Below, piece by piece: positions 1 through 13,560 of a stretch of 64,000 nt of DNA (its first letter is position 1; every line of letters begins with the position of its first letter). A program made the translations under genes and the position numbers. The stretch comes from JALORV01 sp963766365 (GTDB lineage Bacteria; Pseudomonadota; Gammaproteobacteria; Burkholderiales; Burkholderiaceae_F): assembly GCA_963766365.1 (NCBI GenBank), contig CAVXZK010000012.1, positions 68,468 through 132,467 of the forward strand, given 5' to 3'. The notes under the pieces are model-generated. The model was not told the DNA's origin. It saw only the letters and a list, made by a program, of their open reading frames with translations, and ran no database searches.

Positions 1-178
1 GGGCCCGCCGCGCGGCTTCGACGAGCAGTTCACGGTACTGCGGCTGCTGTGCCGCCTTCAGGATCAGCGACGGGTTGGTCGTCGCATCACGCGGCCGCAG
101 ACGCTCGATGGCCGCCACGTCGCCCGTGTCCGCGACGATGGTCGTATGGCGCTTGAGGCCCTCCAGCAGAGACGGCAT
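1..178 (-). CDS. talB: Transaldolase, N-terminal part (cut by window edge)
   Basis: Reading leftwards from an ATG at 178, the first 59 codons match the start of transaldolase, the pentose-phosphate enzyme that moves a dihydroxyacetone unit between sugar phosphates. VADTGDVAAIERL is followed by DATTNPSLILKAA, the conserved beta-strand region of class I transaldolases, at the spacing seen in E. coli TalB. No in-frame ATG lies upstream of 178 before the frame degrades. The catalytic lysine would lie outside the window. It diverges from carA across about 165 bases. Identification rests on these two motifs only, but they are distinctive. Confidence 0.85.
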   Translation of the reverse strand, partial: MPSLLEGLKRHTTIVADTGDVAAIERLRPRDATTNPSLILKAAQQPQYRELLVEAARRA

Positions 179-190
179 GACCAGGTTCGA

Positions 191-219
191 ATGCTCTCGT
201 AGCGACGGCAAGATATAAT
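191..219 (+). promoter_or_regulatory. Possible carA promoter
   Basis: A perfect TATAAT lies at 214-219, in the gap between talB and carA and about 125 bases before the carA start. No good -35 hexamer sits 16-18 bases upstream, so the element is only a candidate. The hexamer lies in a partly palindromic AT patch and could instead serve talB on the other strand. Confidence 0.3.
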
Positions 220-344
220 TCCGCAGTTTATCGGTACCCAATTTGCGGTAGTGGGACAGTTTCTGCGGTTTCCGACCCGCATATCGCAAGCCGGATGCCG
301 GCAGTCGCCTCGGACCGCCGGCGTACGGCGATAAGGAGCCTGTT

Positions 345-1523
345 TTGTCCCCCCTGATCGTCGATCCGCGTCCCGTCGCGGCCCTGGTGCTGGCCGACGG
401 GACGATCTTTCACGGCCGCTCGATCGGTGCCGCCGGTGCAACGCTGGGTGAAGTGGTCTTCAACACCGCGATAACGGGCTACCAGGAGATCCTGACCGAC
501 CCGTCCTACGCCGGTCAGCTTGTGACCCTGACCTACCCGCACATCGGCAATACCGGAGTCAACGACGAGGACGAGGAAGCGGTCCGCGTCTTTGCTGCCG
601 GGCTGATCGTGCGTGACCTGCCGCAGCGCGCGTCCAATTTCCGCATGCAGCGCGACTTGTCGACCTACCTGCGCGAGCAGGGCATCGTCGGTATCGCCGA
701 CATCGATACCCGCAAGCTGACCCGGATCCTGCGCGAGAAGGGAGCCCAGGCCGGCTGCATCGTGGCGGCCCGGGAGGGTGCCGCGCTGACCGACGCAGAG
801 ATCACGGCGGCGCTGAGTCGCGCCAAGGCCTACCCAGGCATGGCGGGACAGGATCTCGCGAAGGTGGTCAGCACTCCGTCGCCCTACCCATGGACCGAAG
901 GCAGCTGGCGCCTGACGCGCGCCGAGGGCACGCCGGGGCATGTCACGCCCGAATCGACGCGCTTGCATGTCGTCGCCTATGACTTCGGGGTGAAACGCAA
1001 CATCCTCAGGCTGATGGCCGATCGTGGCTGCCGCATCACCGTGGTGCCGGCACAGACACCCGCCGCCGATGTGCTGAAGCTCGCGCCCGACGGCGTGTTC
1101 CTCTCGAACGGTCCGGGGGATCCGGAACCGTGCTCCTACGCCATTGAGGCGACGCGGACGTTCATCGCGAGGAAGCTGCCGGCCTTCGGTATCTGTCTCG
1201 GTCACCAGATCATGGGCCTCGCGGTGGGCGGGCGCACGCTGAAGATGAAGTTCGGCCACCACGGCGCCAACCACCCGGTACTGGACGTGGCGACGAAGCG
1301 CGTCTACATCACCAGCCAGAACCACGGCTTTGCCGTCGACGAGATGTCATTGCCCGCGAATGTGAAGGTGACTCACGTATCGCTGTTCGACGGGTCGCTG
1401 CAGGGCTTTGCGCTGACCGATGCACCGGCCTTCTGCTTCCAGGGTCATCCGGAAGCCAGTCCCGGACCGCACGACATCGGCGATCTGTTCGATCGCTTCG
1501 TCACGCTGATGGAGGGGCGATGA
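345..1523 (+). CDS. carA: Carbamoyl-phosphate synthase small subunit
   Basis: This is the glutamine amidotransferase subunit that supplies ammonia to CarB for carbamoyl phosphate, the precursor of arginine and pyrimidines. The 392-residue protein has the CPSase small-chain N-terminal domain (about 1-190, with FNTAITGYQEIL) and a class I glutamine amidotransferase domain. The nucleophile is Cys284 in FGICLGHQIMG and the His368/Glu370 pair is in QGHPEAS. The start is a TTG at 345, chosen because an AGGAG lies six bases before it at 334-338 and the protein begins at the usual family position. The stop codon overlaps the next start (ATGA at 1520), so it is co-translated with the isomerase gene. 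Confidence 0.97.
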   Translation: MSPLIVDPRPVAALVLADGTIFHGRSIGAAGATLGEVVFNTAITGYQEILTDPSYAGQLVTLTYPHIGNTGVNDEDEEAVRVFAAGLIVRDLPQRASNFRMQRDLSTYLREQGIVGIADIDTRKLTRILREKGAQAGCIVAAREGAALTDAEITAALSRAKAYPGMAGQDLAKVVSTPSPYPWTEGSWRLTRAEGTPGHVTPESTRLHVVAYDFGVKRNILRLMADRGCRITVVPAQTPAADVLKLAPDGVFLSNGPGDPEPCSYAIEATRTFIARKLPAFGICLGHQIMGLAVGGRTLKMKFGHHGANHPVLDVATKRVYITSQNHGFAVDEMSLPANVKVTHVSLFDGSLQGFALTDAPAFCFQGHPEASPGPHDIGDLFDRFVTLMEGR

Positions 1524-2117
1524 GCGAACTCACTACGGTCCGGGCCGCGCTCGACGAGGCAGCGGCCAGCCTTGAGTGCCTCCGCCGCGATGAGGCAATG
1601 CTCGCAACCATCGCGCGCGCCGGGGAGTTGCTCGCCGACACGTTTGTCGCGGGCGGTCGGGCGTACTCCTGCGGCAACGGCGGCGCGATGTGCGACGCGA
1701 TGCACTTCGCCGAGGAGTGGACCGGGCGCTTCCGCGACGACCGGCCGGGCATGCGGCGCTCGCCATCAGCGACCCGGCCACCTGAGCTGCATCGCCAACG
1801 ACTTCGGCTACGAGCGAGGTCTTCGCGCGCTTCATCGAGGCGCACGGCACGCAGCGGCGACCTGCTGGTCGCGATCACGACCAGCGGCACCAGCCGCAAT
1901 GTCGTGGCCGCTGCACAGTCGGCCAGGGCGCTGGGCATGAAGGTCATCGGCCTGACCGGCCGGGCGGGCACACCGATCGTCGGCCTGGCCGACATCCCGA
2001 TCGTCACACCCGGCGGCACCTACGCTGACCGGGTGCAGGAGCTGCACATCAAGGTCATCCACATCCTGATCGAGCTCGTCGAGCGCCGGCTCGCGCCCGA
2101 TAACTACAAGGCCCAGC

Positions 2118-2134
<17 letters not shown>
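1520..2134 (+). pseudogene. gmhA: Phosphoheptose isomerase (GmhA), frameshifted in the middle
   Basis: The SIS-domain protein resembles GmhA, which converts sedoheptulose 7-phosphate to glycero-manno-heptose 7-phosphate for lipopolysaccharide core. The first 80 residues contain SCGNGGAMCDAMHFAEE, and the last 90 contain AITTSGTSRN and ELHIKVIHILIELVE, as in GmhA. Between about 1,765 and 1,855 the open frame is not GmhA-like. The expected sequence (SCIANDFGYE and so on) is present in another frame, and about three single-base changes near 1,781, 1,815 and 1,855 restore it. The shifts compensate, so the frame stays open over 204 codons. The gene starts by ATGA overlap with carA and ends 17 bases inside carB. 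The paralogue DiaA is an alternative. Real mutation or sequencing indels cannot be told apart here. Confidence 0.8.
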
Positions 2135-5342
<3,208 letters not shown>

Positions 5343-5361
5343 GGGCGCAGGCCGCGCCGGG

Positions 5362-5390
5362 TTGCGTGGCAGCGGCGCTTTGGATAGAGT
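5362..5390 (+). promoter_or_regulatory. Likely sigma-70 promoter for greA
   Basis: TTGCGT at 5362-5367 and TAGAGT at 5385-5390 are separated by exactly 17 bases, in the gap between carB and greA. Initiation would fall near 5397, just before the hairpin at 5400. Confidence 0.5.
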
Positions 5391-5399
5391 GACTATGCG

Positions 5400-5427
5400 G
5401 CCCCGGCACTGCCGGGGCTTTGTTTTT
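5400..5427 (+). terminator. Rho-independent terminator between carB and greA
   Basis: GCCCCGGC (5400-5407), loop ACT and GCCGGGGC (5411-5418) form a perfect 8-bp stem followed by a T-rich run (TTTGTTTTT). It ends the carA-gmhA-carB transcript. Because the likely greA promoter lies just upstream, it may also attenuate greA. Confidence 0.8.
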
Positions 5428-5444
5428 CCCACGAGTTTCAGACG

Positions 5445-5921
5445 ATGCCCGGTATACCCATCACGGCGCGCGGTGCCGAAAGACTCAAGGCCGAGTTGCA
5501 GCGGCTCAAGGCCGTCGATCGTCCGACGATCATCCAGGCGATCAAGGACGCCCGCGAAAAGGGCGACCTCTCCGAAAACGCGGAGTACGACGCGGCCCGC
5601 GAACGCCAGGGCTTCATCGAAGGCCGCATCCAGGAACTGGAGGGCAAGATTTCCAGCCTCCAGATCATCGATCCTGCAACGGTCGACGCTGCCGGCCGGA
5701 TCGTCTTCGGCGCGAAGGTGGAACTCGAGGACCAACTGTCCGGCGAGGTGGTCAAGTACCAGATCGTCGGCGACGATGAAGCCGACATCAAATCCGGTCT
5801 GGTCTCGGTTTCCAGTCCCATCGCCCGCGCGCTGATCGGCAAGAGCGAAGGTGACATGGCGCAAGTGCTCGCGCCCGCCGGCAAGCGCGAGTACGCGATC
5901 GTCTCGATCGCTTACGAATAG
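5445..5921 (+). CDS. greA: Transcription elongation factor GreA
   Basis: The 158-residue protein has the length and layout of GreA, which enters the RNA polymerase secondary channel and stimulates cleavage of backtracked transcripts. An N-terminal coiled-coil hairpin (about 1-75) carries the tip motif GDLSENAEYDAARE with the two acidic residues needed for cleavage. It is followed by the C-terminal FKBP-like domain ending in AGKREYAIVSI. The start at 5445 follows the terminator hairpin by 17 bases. Its position after carB is the usual gammaproteobacterial arrangement. Confidence 0.97.
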   Translation: MPGIPITARGAERLKAELQRLKAVDRPTIIQAIKDAREKGDLSENAEYDAARERQGFIEGRIQELEGKISSLQIIDPATVDAAGRIVFGAKVELEDQLSGEVVKYQIVGDDEADIKSGLVSVSSPIARALIGKSEGDMAQVLAPAGKREYAIVSIAYE

Positions 5922-5939
5922 GCGACGGCCGCGCGCGCT

Positions 5940-6476
5940 TCAGCGGGTACGTCCCCCGCGGCCGCGGACCACATTGCGCTTTCCGGCCGCTCGGGTCGCA
6001 GCGCCTGGATCGCGGCGTGCTGCCGTGCCCCGGTTGACGCGCTCCGCCTCGCGTCGATCCGCGGTCGTTCGCTTCGGTGCCGAGGGTTTCCCCGGCTGCT
6101 TGGCCGCGCTCCGGGTTCCGACGGGACGTGCCGGCGCCTTGGGCGACCTCGCTGATGTCGCGCGGCGGCGCGCGGGCGCGGCCTCTTCGACCACTTCTTC
6201 TGGCGCCGGACGGTAGAGCACCAGCAGCTTGCCGATGGCCTGGACCCGGGCCGCGGACAGACCTTCGGCAATGTCCGCGAACACCGAGTCGCGTTCGTCG
6301 CGGTCCTCGGCCGGCACCTTCACCTTGATGAGTTCGTGCGCCGCGAGGGCGCGATCAATTTCCTTCATCACCGGCGTGCTGAGACCGGAATTGCCGAGCA
6401 GCACGACCGGTCTCAGCCCATGTGCACGCGCCTTCAGGGCCTGGCGTTCCTTCGGGGTCAGTTCGATCTCGGGCAT
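5940..6476 (-). CDS. yhbY: YhbY-type CRM-domain RNA-binding protein with long basic tail
   Basis: The first ~95 residues are the CRM domain of YhbY, a small protein that associates with pre-50S ribosomal particles. LTPKERQALKARAHGLRPVV, the conserved GLRPVVLLGNSGLS segment and IKVKVP are all visible. I chose the ATG at 6476 because GAGGAG lies six bases before it, whereas the ATG at 6482 directly abuts that site. After residue ~95 comes a tail of about 80 residues rich in Ala, Arg, Pro and Lys, absent from the ~97-residue E. coli protein. It diverges from rlmE over about 36 bases, the conserved order. Confidence 0.92.
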   Translation of the reverse strand: MPEIELTPKERQALKARAHGLRPVVLLGNSGLSTPVMKEIDRALAAHELIKVKVPAEDRDERDSVFADIAEGLSAARVQAIGKLLVLYRPAPEEVVEEAAPARRRATSARSPKAPARPVGTRSAAKQPGKPSAPKRTTADRREAERVNRGTAARRDPGAATRAAGKRNVVRGRGGRTR

Positions 6477-6512
6477 AGTCATCTCCTCATTGCCATTTCA
6501 GTGTAGCCACGG

Positions 6513-7169
6513 ATGCCGCAGGCGAAGAAAAAGCATCGCTCTAATCCGGAGTGGATCAAACGTCACGTGACCGACCCGTACGTGAAGCGCTCGGTCCAGG
6601 AGGGCTACCGCTCCCGCGCTGCCTACAAGCTGACGGAAATCGCGGACGTCGATCGGCTGCTCAAGCCGGGAATGACGGTGGTCGATCTGGGGGCGGCGCC
6701 GGGCAGCTGGACACAGGTCGTGCGGAAGCGCCTGTCCGCCCCCGACGGCACGGTGCGCGGACGCATTCTCGCGCTCGATATCCTGCCGATGGACCCTGTG
6801 CCCGAGGTGGACTTCATCCAGGGGGACTTCCGCGAAGAGGCGGTGGAACAGCAACTGGCCGACCTGCTGCAGGGTGCTGCGGTGGATCTGGTGATCTCCG
6901 ACATGGCGCCCAACCTCTCGGGCATCGCGGCGGCCGACGCCGCCCGCAGCCAGCATCTTGCGGAGCTGGCCGCGGATTTTGCCTGCAAGCATCTGAAACC
7001 TGACGGCGCTTTTCTCGTCAAAGCCTTCCAGGGCAGTGGCTACAGCCAGTTCGTCGAACGACTGAAGCGGGACTTCCACAGTGTCGCGACGCGCAAGCCG
7101 GCGGCGTCGCGGGAGACCTCGGCCGAGGTTTTCCTGCTGGCTCGTGGTGTTCGTCGGCCGGTGCGCTAA
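6513..7169 (+). CDS. rlmE: 23S rRNA (uridine-2'-O-)-methyltransferase RlmE/FtsJ
   Basis: RlmE methylates the 2'-hydroxyl of U2552 in the 23S rRNA A-loop using S-adenosylmethionine. The 218-residue protein has RSRAAYKLTEI, the SAM-binding VVDLGAAPGSWTQV, the acidic motif VISDMAPNLSG and the late lysine in FLVKAFQG, so the K-D-K-E methyltransferase core is present. Length and start are those of the family. It sits directly before ftsH, as in E. coli. Confidence 0.97.
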   Translation: MPQAKKKHRSNPEWIKRHVTDPYVKRSVQEGYRSRAAYKLTEIADVDRLLKPGMTVVDLGAAPGSWTQVVRKRLSAPDGTVRGRILALDILPMDPVPEVDFIQGDFREEAVEQQLADLLQGAAVDLVISDMAPNLSGIAAADAARSQHLAELAADFACKHLKPDGAFLVKAFQGSGYSQFVERLKRDFHSVATRKPAASRETSAEVFLLARGVRRPVR

Positions 7170-7198
7170 GGGATTTCGCGAGAAATGAATGCAAGGTA

Positions 7199-7227
7199 TT
7201 GAAATAGCCCCACCTTTGCCCCCAACT
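7199..7227 (+). promoter_or_regulatory. Candidate heat-shock (sigma-32) promoter of ftsH
   Basis: TTGAAA at 7199-7204 and CCCCAACT at 7220-7227, 15 bases apart, fit the sigma-32 consensus (CTTGAAA, 11-16 bases, CCCCATNT) with few mismatches. ftsH is a classical heat-shock gene, which supports the reading. A possible TAGAAT -10 element at 7254-7259 lacks a convincing -35. Confidence 0.45.
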
Positions 7228-7337
7228 TCCCCTTCGTGGACGGGTCTGAGGATTAGAATGGCCCGTCCATCAAGCCGTCCGATCTGTCCCCCGGCCGATG
7301 CGCTCAGGATTCCCGGCGCGGCCACTAGGAGTCATCC

Positions 7338-9221
<1,884 letters not shown>

Positions 9222-9242
9222 ACGTAGTTGATCGTCCAATGA

Positions 9243-9268
9243 GAGGCCGGCCTGACCGGCCTCTTTTT
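9243..9268 (+). terminator. Rho-independent terminator after ftsH
   Basis: GAGGCCGG (9243-9250) pairs with CCGGCCTC (9255-9262) and is followed by TTTTTC. The hairpin ends just before the first possible folP start at 9270. Confidence 0.85.
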
Positions 9269-9269
9269 C

Positions 9270-10160
9270 ATGCGTGACTACGATTCCCGGATGAGCAAAC
9301 GATCAGCGACGCCGGTTGAACTGTCGACGACATGGTCAGTCGCCGGTCGGGTCATTGAACTGTCCCGACCTCTGATCATGGGCATCGTCAACGTGACGCC
9401 CGACTCTTTCTCCGACGGCGGGCGTTACCTGTCCCCCGCTGCAGCGCTCGCACATGGCGAGCGGCTGATCGAGGAAGGGGCCGACCTGCTCGACATCGGT
9501 GGCGAGTCCACCCGGCCGGGCGCCGCCGATGTGTCCGAGATGGAGGAGATGGACCGGGTGCTGCCGCTGGTCGAGGCGCTGCGAGCCGGTGATGTGCCGA
9601 TTTCAGTGGACACCAGCAAGCCGGGCGTGATGCGCGCTGCGCTCGCGGCAGGGGCGGCCGTGATCAACGATGTGCGGGCGTTCCGCACGCAAGGAGCGCT
9701 GGAGGCAATTCGCGGGAGCGAATGCGGCCTCGTGCTGATGCACATGCAGGGCTCGCCACGAACGATGCAGAGCGAGCCGCAGTACGACGATGTGGTGGCG
9801 GACGTCACCGCGTTCCTGCGCGGACGCGTCGCGGACCTGGCGAATGCCGGCATCGATTTCTGTCGGATCGCCATTGACCCAGGCTTCGGCTTCGGCAAGA
9901 CGGTCGAGCACAATTTCACGTTACTGCGTCGGTTGCCAGCGCTGCAGGCAATAGGCCGTCCGGTGCTGGTCGGGTTGTCGCGCAAGTCGTTGCTCGGTGC
10001 AGTCACTGGCCGTACGGTGGACGATCGTGTCGCGGCGTCGGTTGCGGCGGCTGTGCTGGCCGTCGAGCGCGGCGCGCGTATCGTGCGTGTACACGACGTT
10101 GCGGCCACGCGCGACGCGCTGAAGGTGTGGTCTGCCGCCACAGGAGGACAGAAGGGATGA
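9270..10160 (+). CDS. folP: Dihydropteroate synthase
   Basis: FolP joins p-aminobenzoate to dihydropterin pyrophosphate in folate synthesis and is the sulfonamide target. The TIM-barrel signatures are present: MGIVNVTPDSFSDGGR, LLDIGGESTRPGA, DPGFGFGKTVEHN and the C-terminal RVHDV. The ATG at 9270 sits on the terminator T-tract, so the ATG at 9291 (MSKRSATP) is an equally good start and gives a length nearer the family norm. The stop overlaps the glmM start (ATGA at 10157), and the ftsH-folP-glmM order is conserved in gammaproteobacteria. Confidence 0.96.
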   Translation: MRDYDSRMSKRSATPVELSTTWSVAGRVIELSRPLIMGIVNVTPDSFSDGGRYLSPAAALAHGERLIEEGADLLDIGGESTRPGAADVSEMEEMDRVLPLVEALRAGDVPISVDTSKPGVMRAALAAGAAVINDVRAFRTQGALEAIRGSECGLVLMHMQGSPRTMQSEPQYDDVVADVTAFLRGRVADLANAGIDFCRIAIDPGFGFGKTVEHNFTLLRRLPALQAIGRPVLVGLSRKSLLGAVTGRTVDDRVAASVAAAVLAVERGARIVRVHDVAATRDALKVWSAATGGQKG

Positions 10161-11509
10161 CGCGCAAGTATTTCGGCACGGACGGCGTGCGTGGCACGGT
10201 GGGCGAGGCCCCGATCACGCCCGAGTTCGTGCTCAAGCTGGGACAGGCCGCGGGCCGTGTCCTCGCTCGCCAGGCCGAAGGCCAGAGCGGCCGCCCATCG
10301 GTGCTGATCGGCAAGGACACGCGCATCTCGGGATACATGCTTGAGGCCGCTCTGGAGGCCGGCTTCTCGAGTGCCGGAGTCGACGTCGTGCTGTCGGGGC
10401 CACTGCCGACGCCGGCCGTCGCCTACCTGACACGTGCACTGCGTCTGAGCGCCGGCATCGTCATCAGCGCTTCGCACAATCCGTATCCGGACAACGGCAT
10501 CAAGTTCTTCTCTGCGCGTGGCACGAAGCTGCCCGACGCGGTCGAGCAGCAGATCGAAGCGGAACTCGAGCAGCCCTGGCAATGCGTCGAGGCGAAACGC
10601 CTCGGCAAGGTGCGTCGCCTCGACGACGCCGCCGGGCGATACATCGAGTTCTGCAAGCGCACGTTTCCGACGGAGTTCGACCTTAAGGGTTTGAAGATCG
10701 TTGTCGACAGTGCCCACGGCGCGGCCTACCACGTGGCGCCCCACGTCTTCCACGAACTGGGCGCGGACGTCGTCTGGCACGGGGCCTCGCCCAACGGAAT
10801 GAACATCAACGACGGCGTGGGCGCACTCTATGGCGAGCAACTGGCGCACGTGGTCCAGTCGGCCGAGGCGGACTGCGGTATTGCACTGGACGGAGATGCC
10901 GATCGCGTGCTGATCTGCGATGCGCACGGCCGCCTCTACAACGGCGACGAACTTCTCTATGTCATCGTCCGCGACCGGATGCGGCTTGGCAAGGTCGGTG
11001 GCGTGGTCGGAACGTTGATGACCAACTACGCGCTCGAGCGTCGCTTCGCCGAGCTCGACGTGGCATTCGTCCGGGCGAAGGTCGGCGACCGCTACGTGCT
11101 CGAGCTGCTCGAACAGAAGGGCTGGCTGTACGGCGGCGAAGGTTCCGGTCATCTGCTGTGCCTGGACTGCCACACCACCGGCGACGGGACGGTCAGTGCG
11201 CTGCAGGTGCTGGCCGCCATGCGTCGCAGCGGTCACACACTGGCGGAGCTGACGTCAGACCTGGTCCTGCTGCCGCAGGCGCTGGTCAACGCGCGCATCG
11301 AACGCGGGTTCGACTGGAAGTCGTATGCACCGCTGGTGCACGAAATGTCCGTCGTGGAACAGGAACTCAGGGGTGCTGGCCGCGTACTGATCCGTCCGTC
11401 CGGAACCGAACCGGTGCTGCGCGTGATGGTCGAGGCGGAGGAGCCGGAAATCGCGGAGGCCATGGCGCAGAGACTCGCAAGTCGGGTTGGCACCGCGGTC
11501 GCTCACTGA
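10157..11509 (+). CDS. glmM: Phosphoglucosamine mutase
   Basis: GlmM interconverts glucosamine 6-phosphate and glucosamine 1-phosphate on the route to UDP-N-acetylglucosamine. The 450-residue protein starts with MTRKYFGTDGVRG. It has the phosphoserine site GIVISASHNPYPDNGIKFF, the metal loop ALDGDADRVLICD, the sugar-specificity loop GGEGSGH and the phosphate-binding RPSGTEPVLRVM. I chose the ATG at 10157, which overlaps the folP stop, over an upstream one that adds ten non-family residues. Confidence 0.98.
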   Translation: MTRKYFGTDGVRGTVGEAPITPEFVLKLGQAAGRVLARQAEGQSGRPSVLIGKDTRISGYMLEAALEAGFSSAGVDVVLSGPLPTPAVAYLTRALRLSAGIVISASHNPYPDNGIKFFSARGTKLPDAVEQQIEAELEQPWQCVEAKRLGKVRRLDDAAGRYIEFCKRTFPTEFDLKGLKIVVDSAHGAAYHVAPHVFHELGADVVWHGASPNGMNINDGVGALYGEQLAHVVQSAEADCGIALDGDADRVLICDAHGRLYNGDELLYVIVRDRMRLGKVGGVVGTLMTNYALERRFAELDVAFVRAKVGDRYVLELLEQKGWLYGGEGSGHLLCLDCHTTGDGTVSALQVLAAMRRSGHTLAELTSDLVLLPQALVNARIERGFDWKSYAPLVHEMSVVEQELRGAGRVLIRPSGTEPVLRVMVEAEEPEIAEAMAQRLASRVGTAVAH

Positions 11510-11538
11510 TCGCGGCTTCGGACGACTCTGGAGGCGCG

Positions 11539-12588
11539 CTAGTGCGCGATACCCGGAGCAGTTTGGGCCAGCGGGGCGCTCGAGGGCAACGGCTGCTGCA
11601 GGGATAGAAACTGGACGGTGGCCGCGCGCCAGGAGTACAGCTCAGCATGTGCACGACAGCGCGTGCGGTCGATGCGCAGTGCATGCAGCGCGGCCTTGCG
11701 CAAGTCCTCGTCAAGCACAGCGACGCCAGACCCGCCGACGACGTCGATCGGTCCCTGGACGGGAAATGCCGCCACCGGCGTTCCACACGCCAGGGCCTCC
11801 AGCATGACCAGGCCGAAGGTGTCGGTGCGGCTTGGAAACACGAACACGTCGGCGGCGCTGTAAAGCTGCGCCAGAGGCTCCGGGTCGAGCACGCCGACGA
11901 AGCGTACCTCCGGAAATCGCTGCTTGAGCGCCTCGAGTTCCGGTCCGATACCGGCCACGACCTTCGTGCCAGGCAGATCGAGCGCGAGGAATGCCCGGAT
12001 GTTCTTTTCGACCGAGACCCGGCCAACGTACAGGAATACCGGGTGTCGCGCGTCCTCGAACAGGGGCTTGCGCGCCACGAAAACATCGAGATCGACACCG
12101 CGCGTCCACAAGGCTACGTTGGTGAGCCCGTGTTCGTGCAGTTCACGCTCCACGGTCGGAGTCGGTGCCAGCACCGCAGCGGCCGGTCCGTGGAAATAGC
12201 GGAGGAAGCGGTAGGTGAGGCGCTCGGGAACGCCGAACATTGCCTTGAGGTATTGCGGAAAGCGCGTGTGATAGGCAGTGGTGAACGCGAGTCCGCGTGC
12301 GAGACAGTAACGCCGCGCCGCGTGCCCGAGCGGGCCCTCGGTGGCAATGTGGATCGCTGCGTCGCCTGAATCCAGCGCGTGATCCAGCAGCACCGCGAGC
12401 CGGCGGGACGGCCACAGCGACAGGCGGATCTCCCTGTATCCCGGGCAGGGCATGGATGAGAACGCCAGCGGAGTGATGACCTCGATCGAGTGACCCGCGC
12501 GTTCCAGTTCCCGGTTGGTGGCCTCGATCGTTCGCACCACCCCGTTGACTTGCGGATGCCATGCATCGGTGACGGTGATCACTTTCAT
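11539..12588 (-). CDS. GT4-family glycosyltransferase (Agt-like?)
   Basis: The 349-residue protein is a GT-B fold, family-4 glycosyltransferase. The N-terminal acceptor domain begins MKVITVTDAWHPQVNGVV. The C-terminal nucleotide-sugar domain contains FLYVGRVSVEKN and FPSRTDTFGLVMLEALACG, the EX7E-type donor-binding region. The start overlaps the stop of the metallophosphoesterase gene (ATGA at 12588), so the two are one operon. Known pairs of this kind (PlcP plus Agt) replace phospholipids by glycolipids during phosphate starvation. The neighbouring phoX and pst-pho genes make that role attractive, but it is inference. Other lipid or mannosyl glycosyltransferases of the same family remain possible. 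Confidence 0.85.
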   Translation of the reverse strand: MKVITVTDAWHPQVNGVVRTIEATNRELERAGHSIEVITPLAFSSMPCPGYREIRLSLWPSRRLAVLLDHALDSGDAAIHIATEGPLGHAARRYCLARGLAFTTAYHTRFPQYLKAMFGVPERLTYRFLRYFHGPAAAVLAPTPTVERELHEHGLTNVALWTRGVDLDVFVARKPLFEDARHPVFLYVGRVSVEKNIRAFLALDLPGTKVVAGIGPELEALKQRFPEVRFVGVLDPEPLAQLYSAADVFVFPSRTDTFGLVMLEALACGTPVAAFPVQGPIDVVGGSGVAVLDEDLRKAALHALRIDRTRCRAHAELYSWRAATVQFLSLQQPLPSSAPLAQTAPGIAH

Positions 12589-13535
12589 GCGAGCGCTTTC
12601 TCCGGGAGTGGCGTTGCGGTCGGTTCCACGTCCTCGTCCCAGCGGACCGCGGGCATGGAAGGCGCGAGTTGGCGGTCCCAGGTCACGATGCGCAGCTCGC
12701 CCTCGTGCGTTTCGACCAGCGCGGTCAGGCTTTCGACCCAGTCGCCGTCGTTGCAGTAGAGCAGGCCGTCGAGGTCGCGGATCTCGGCCTTGTGAATGTG
12801 CCCGCAGACCACGCCGTCATAGCCGTGCCGGCGCGCTTCCCGCAGCAGGATCTGCTCGAACCCGGTGATGAAGCTGACCGCGTTCTTGACGCTGTGCTTC
12901 AGGTACTGCGACAGGCTCCAGTACGGCAGGCCGAGGCGGACGCGGACCCGGTTGAAGTGTCCGTTGAGCCACAGGATGAAGTCATAGAGCGAGTCGCCGA
13001 CGTAGGCGAGCCAGCGGGCATGCAGCATCACGCCGTCGGCAAAATCGCCATGCACGACCCACAGGCGCCGTCCGTCGCGCAGTGTATGCACGGCGTCCTG
13101 ACGGATCGCCACCTGGCCGAAGTCGAGCCCAACGAACTGCCGGCCGACTTCGTCGTGGTTGCCGGGTACGTAGACGACGTGCGTGCCCTTGCGCGCCTTG
13201 CGAAGCACCTTCTGCACGATGTCGTTGTGCAATTGGGGCCAGTGGAACGACTTCTTGAGCGCCCAGCCGTCGATGATGTCGCCGACGAGATAGAGCGTGT
13301 CCGACTCGTTGTGCCGCAGGAAGTCAAGCAGGAAGGCAGCCTTGCAGCCTCGCGTGCCGAGATGGACGTCCGAGATGAAGATCGCACGGTAGCGATGCGA
13401 CGGCGGTTCGTCGGACGCAGCGGACTCGGAGTCGAGGGCCGGCAGTGCAAGGTGTGGATCGATCGGTCCGGCTGTTCGGGTCGTCGTGTTCGTTGAGCCC
13501 CACAACGCGACCTTGAGTTGAAGCCATCGCATCAT
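12585..13535 (-). CDS. PlcP/LpxH-like metallophosphoesterase
   Basis: The protein (316 residues) is a calcineurin-fold phosphoesterase related to UDP-2,3-diacylglucosamine hydrolase. The metal motifs are FISDVHLGTRG, LVGDIIDGW, VPGNHDE, HGD and CGHIH. A ~50-residue N-terminal extension precedes the domain. GLPYWSLSQYLKHSVKNA and YCNDGDWVESLTALVE are features I associate with PlcP, the phosphate-starvation phospholipase C, rather than with LpxH of the lipid A pathway, which is usually ~240 residues. The downstream partner is a glycosyltransferase, as for plcP-agt. No ribosome-binding site precedes the ATG; a Pho-box-like element lies 26 bases upstream. PlcP is favoured but LpxH activity is not excluded. 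Confidence 0.8.
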   Translation of the reverse strand: MMRWLQLKVALWGSTNTTTRTAGPIDPHLALPALDSESAASDEPPSHRYRAIFISDVHLGTRGCKAAFLLDFLRHNESDTLYLVGDIIDGWALKKSFHWPQLHNDIVQKVLRKARKGTHVVYVPGNHDEVGRQFVGLDFGQVAIRQDAVHTLRDGRRLWVVHGDFADGVMLHARWLAYVGDSLYDFILWLNGHFNRVRVRLGLPYWSLSQYLKHSVKNAVSFITGFEQILLREARRHGYDGVVCGHIHKAEIRDLDGLLYCNDGDWVESLTALVETHEGELRIVTWDRQLAPSMPAVRWDEDVEPTATPLPEKALA

Positions 13536-13560
13536 GAGGAAAGCAGGGTAGGGAGGTTCG

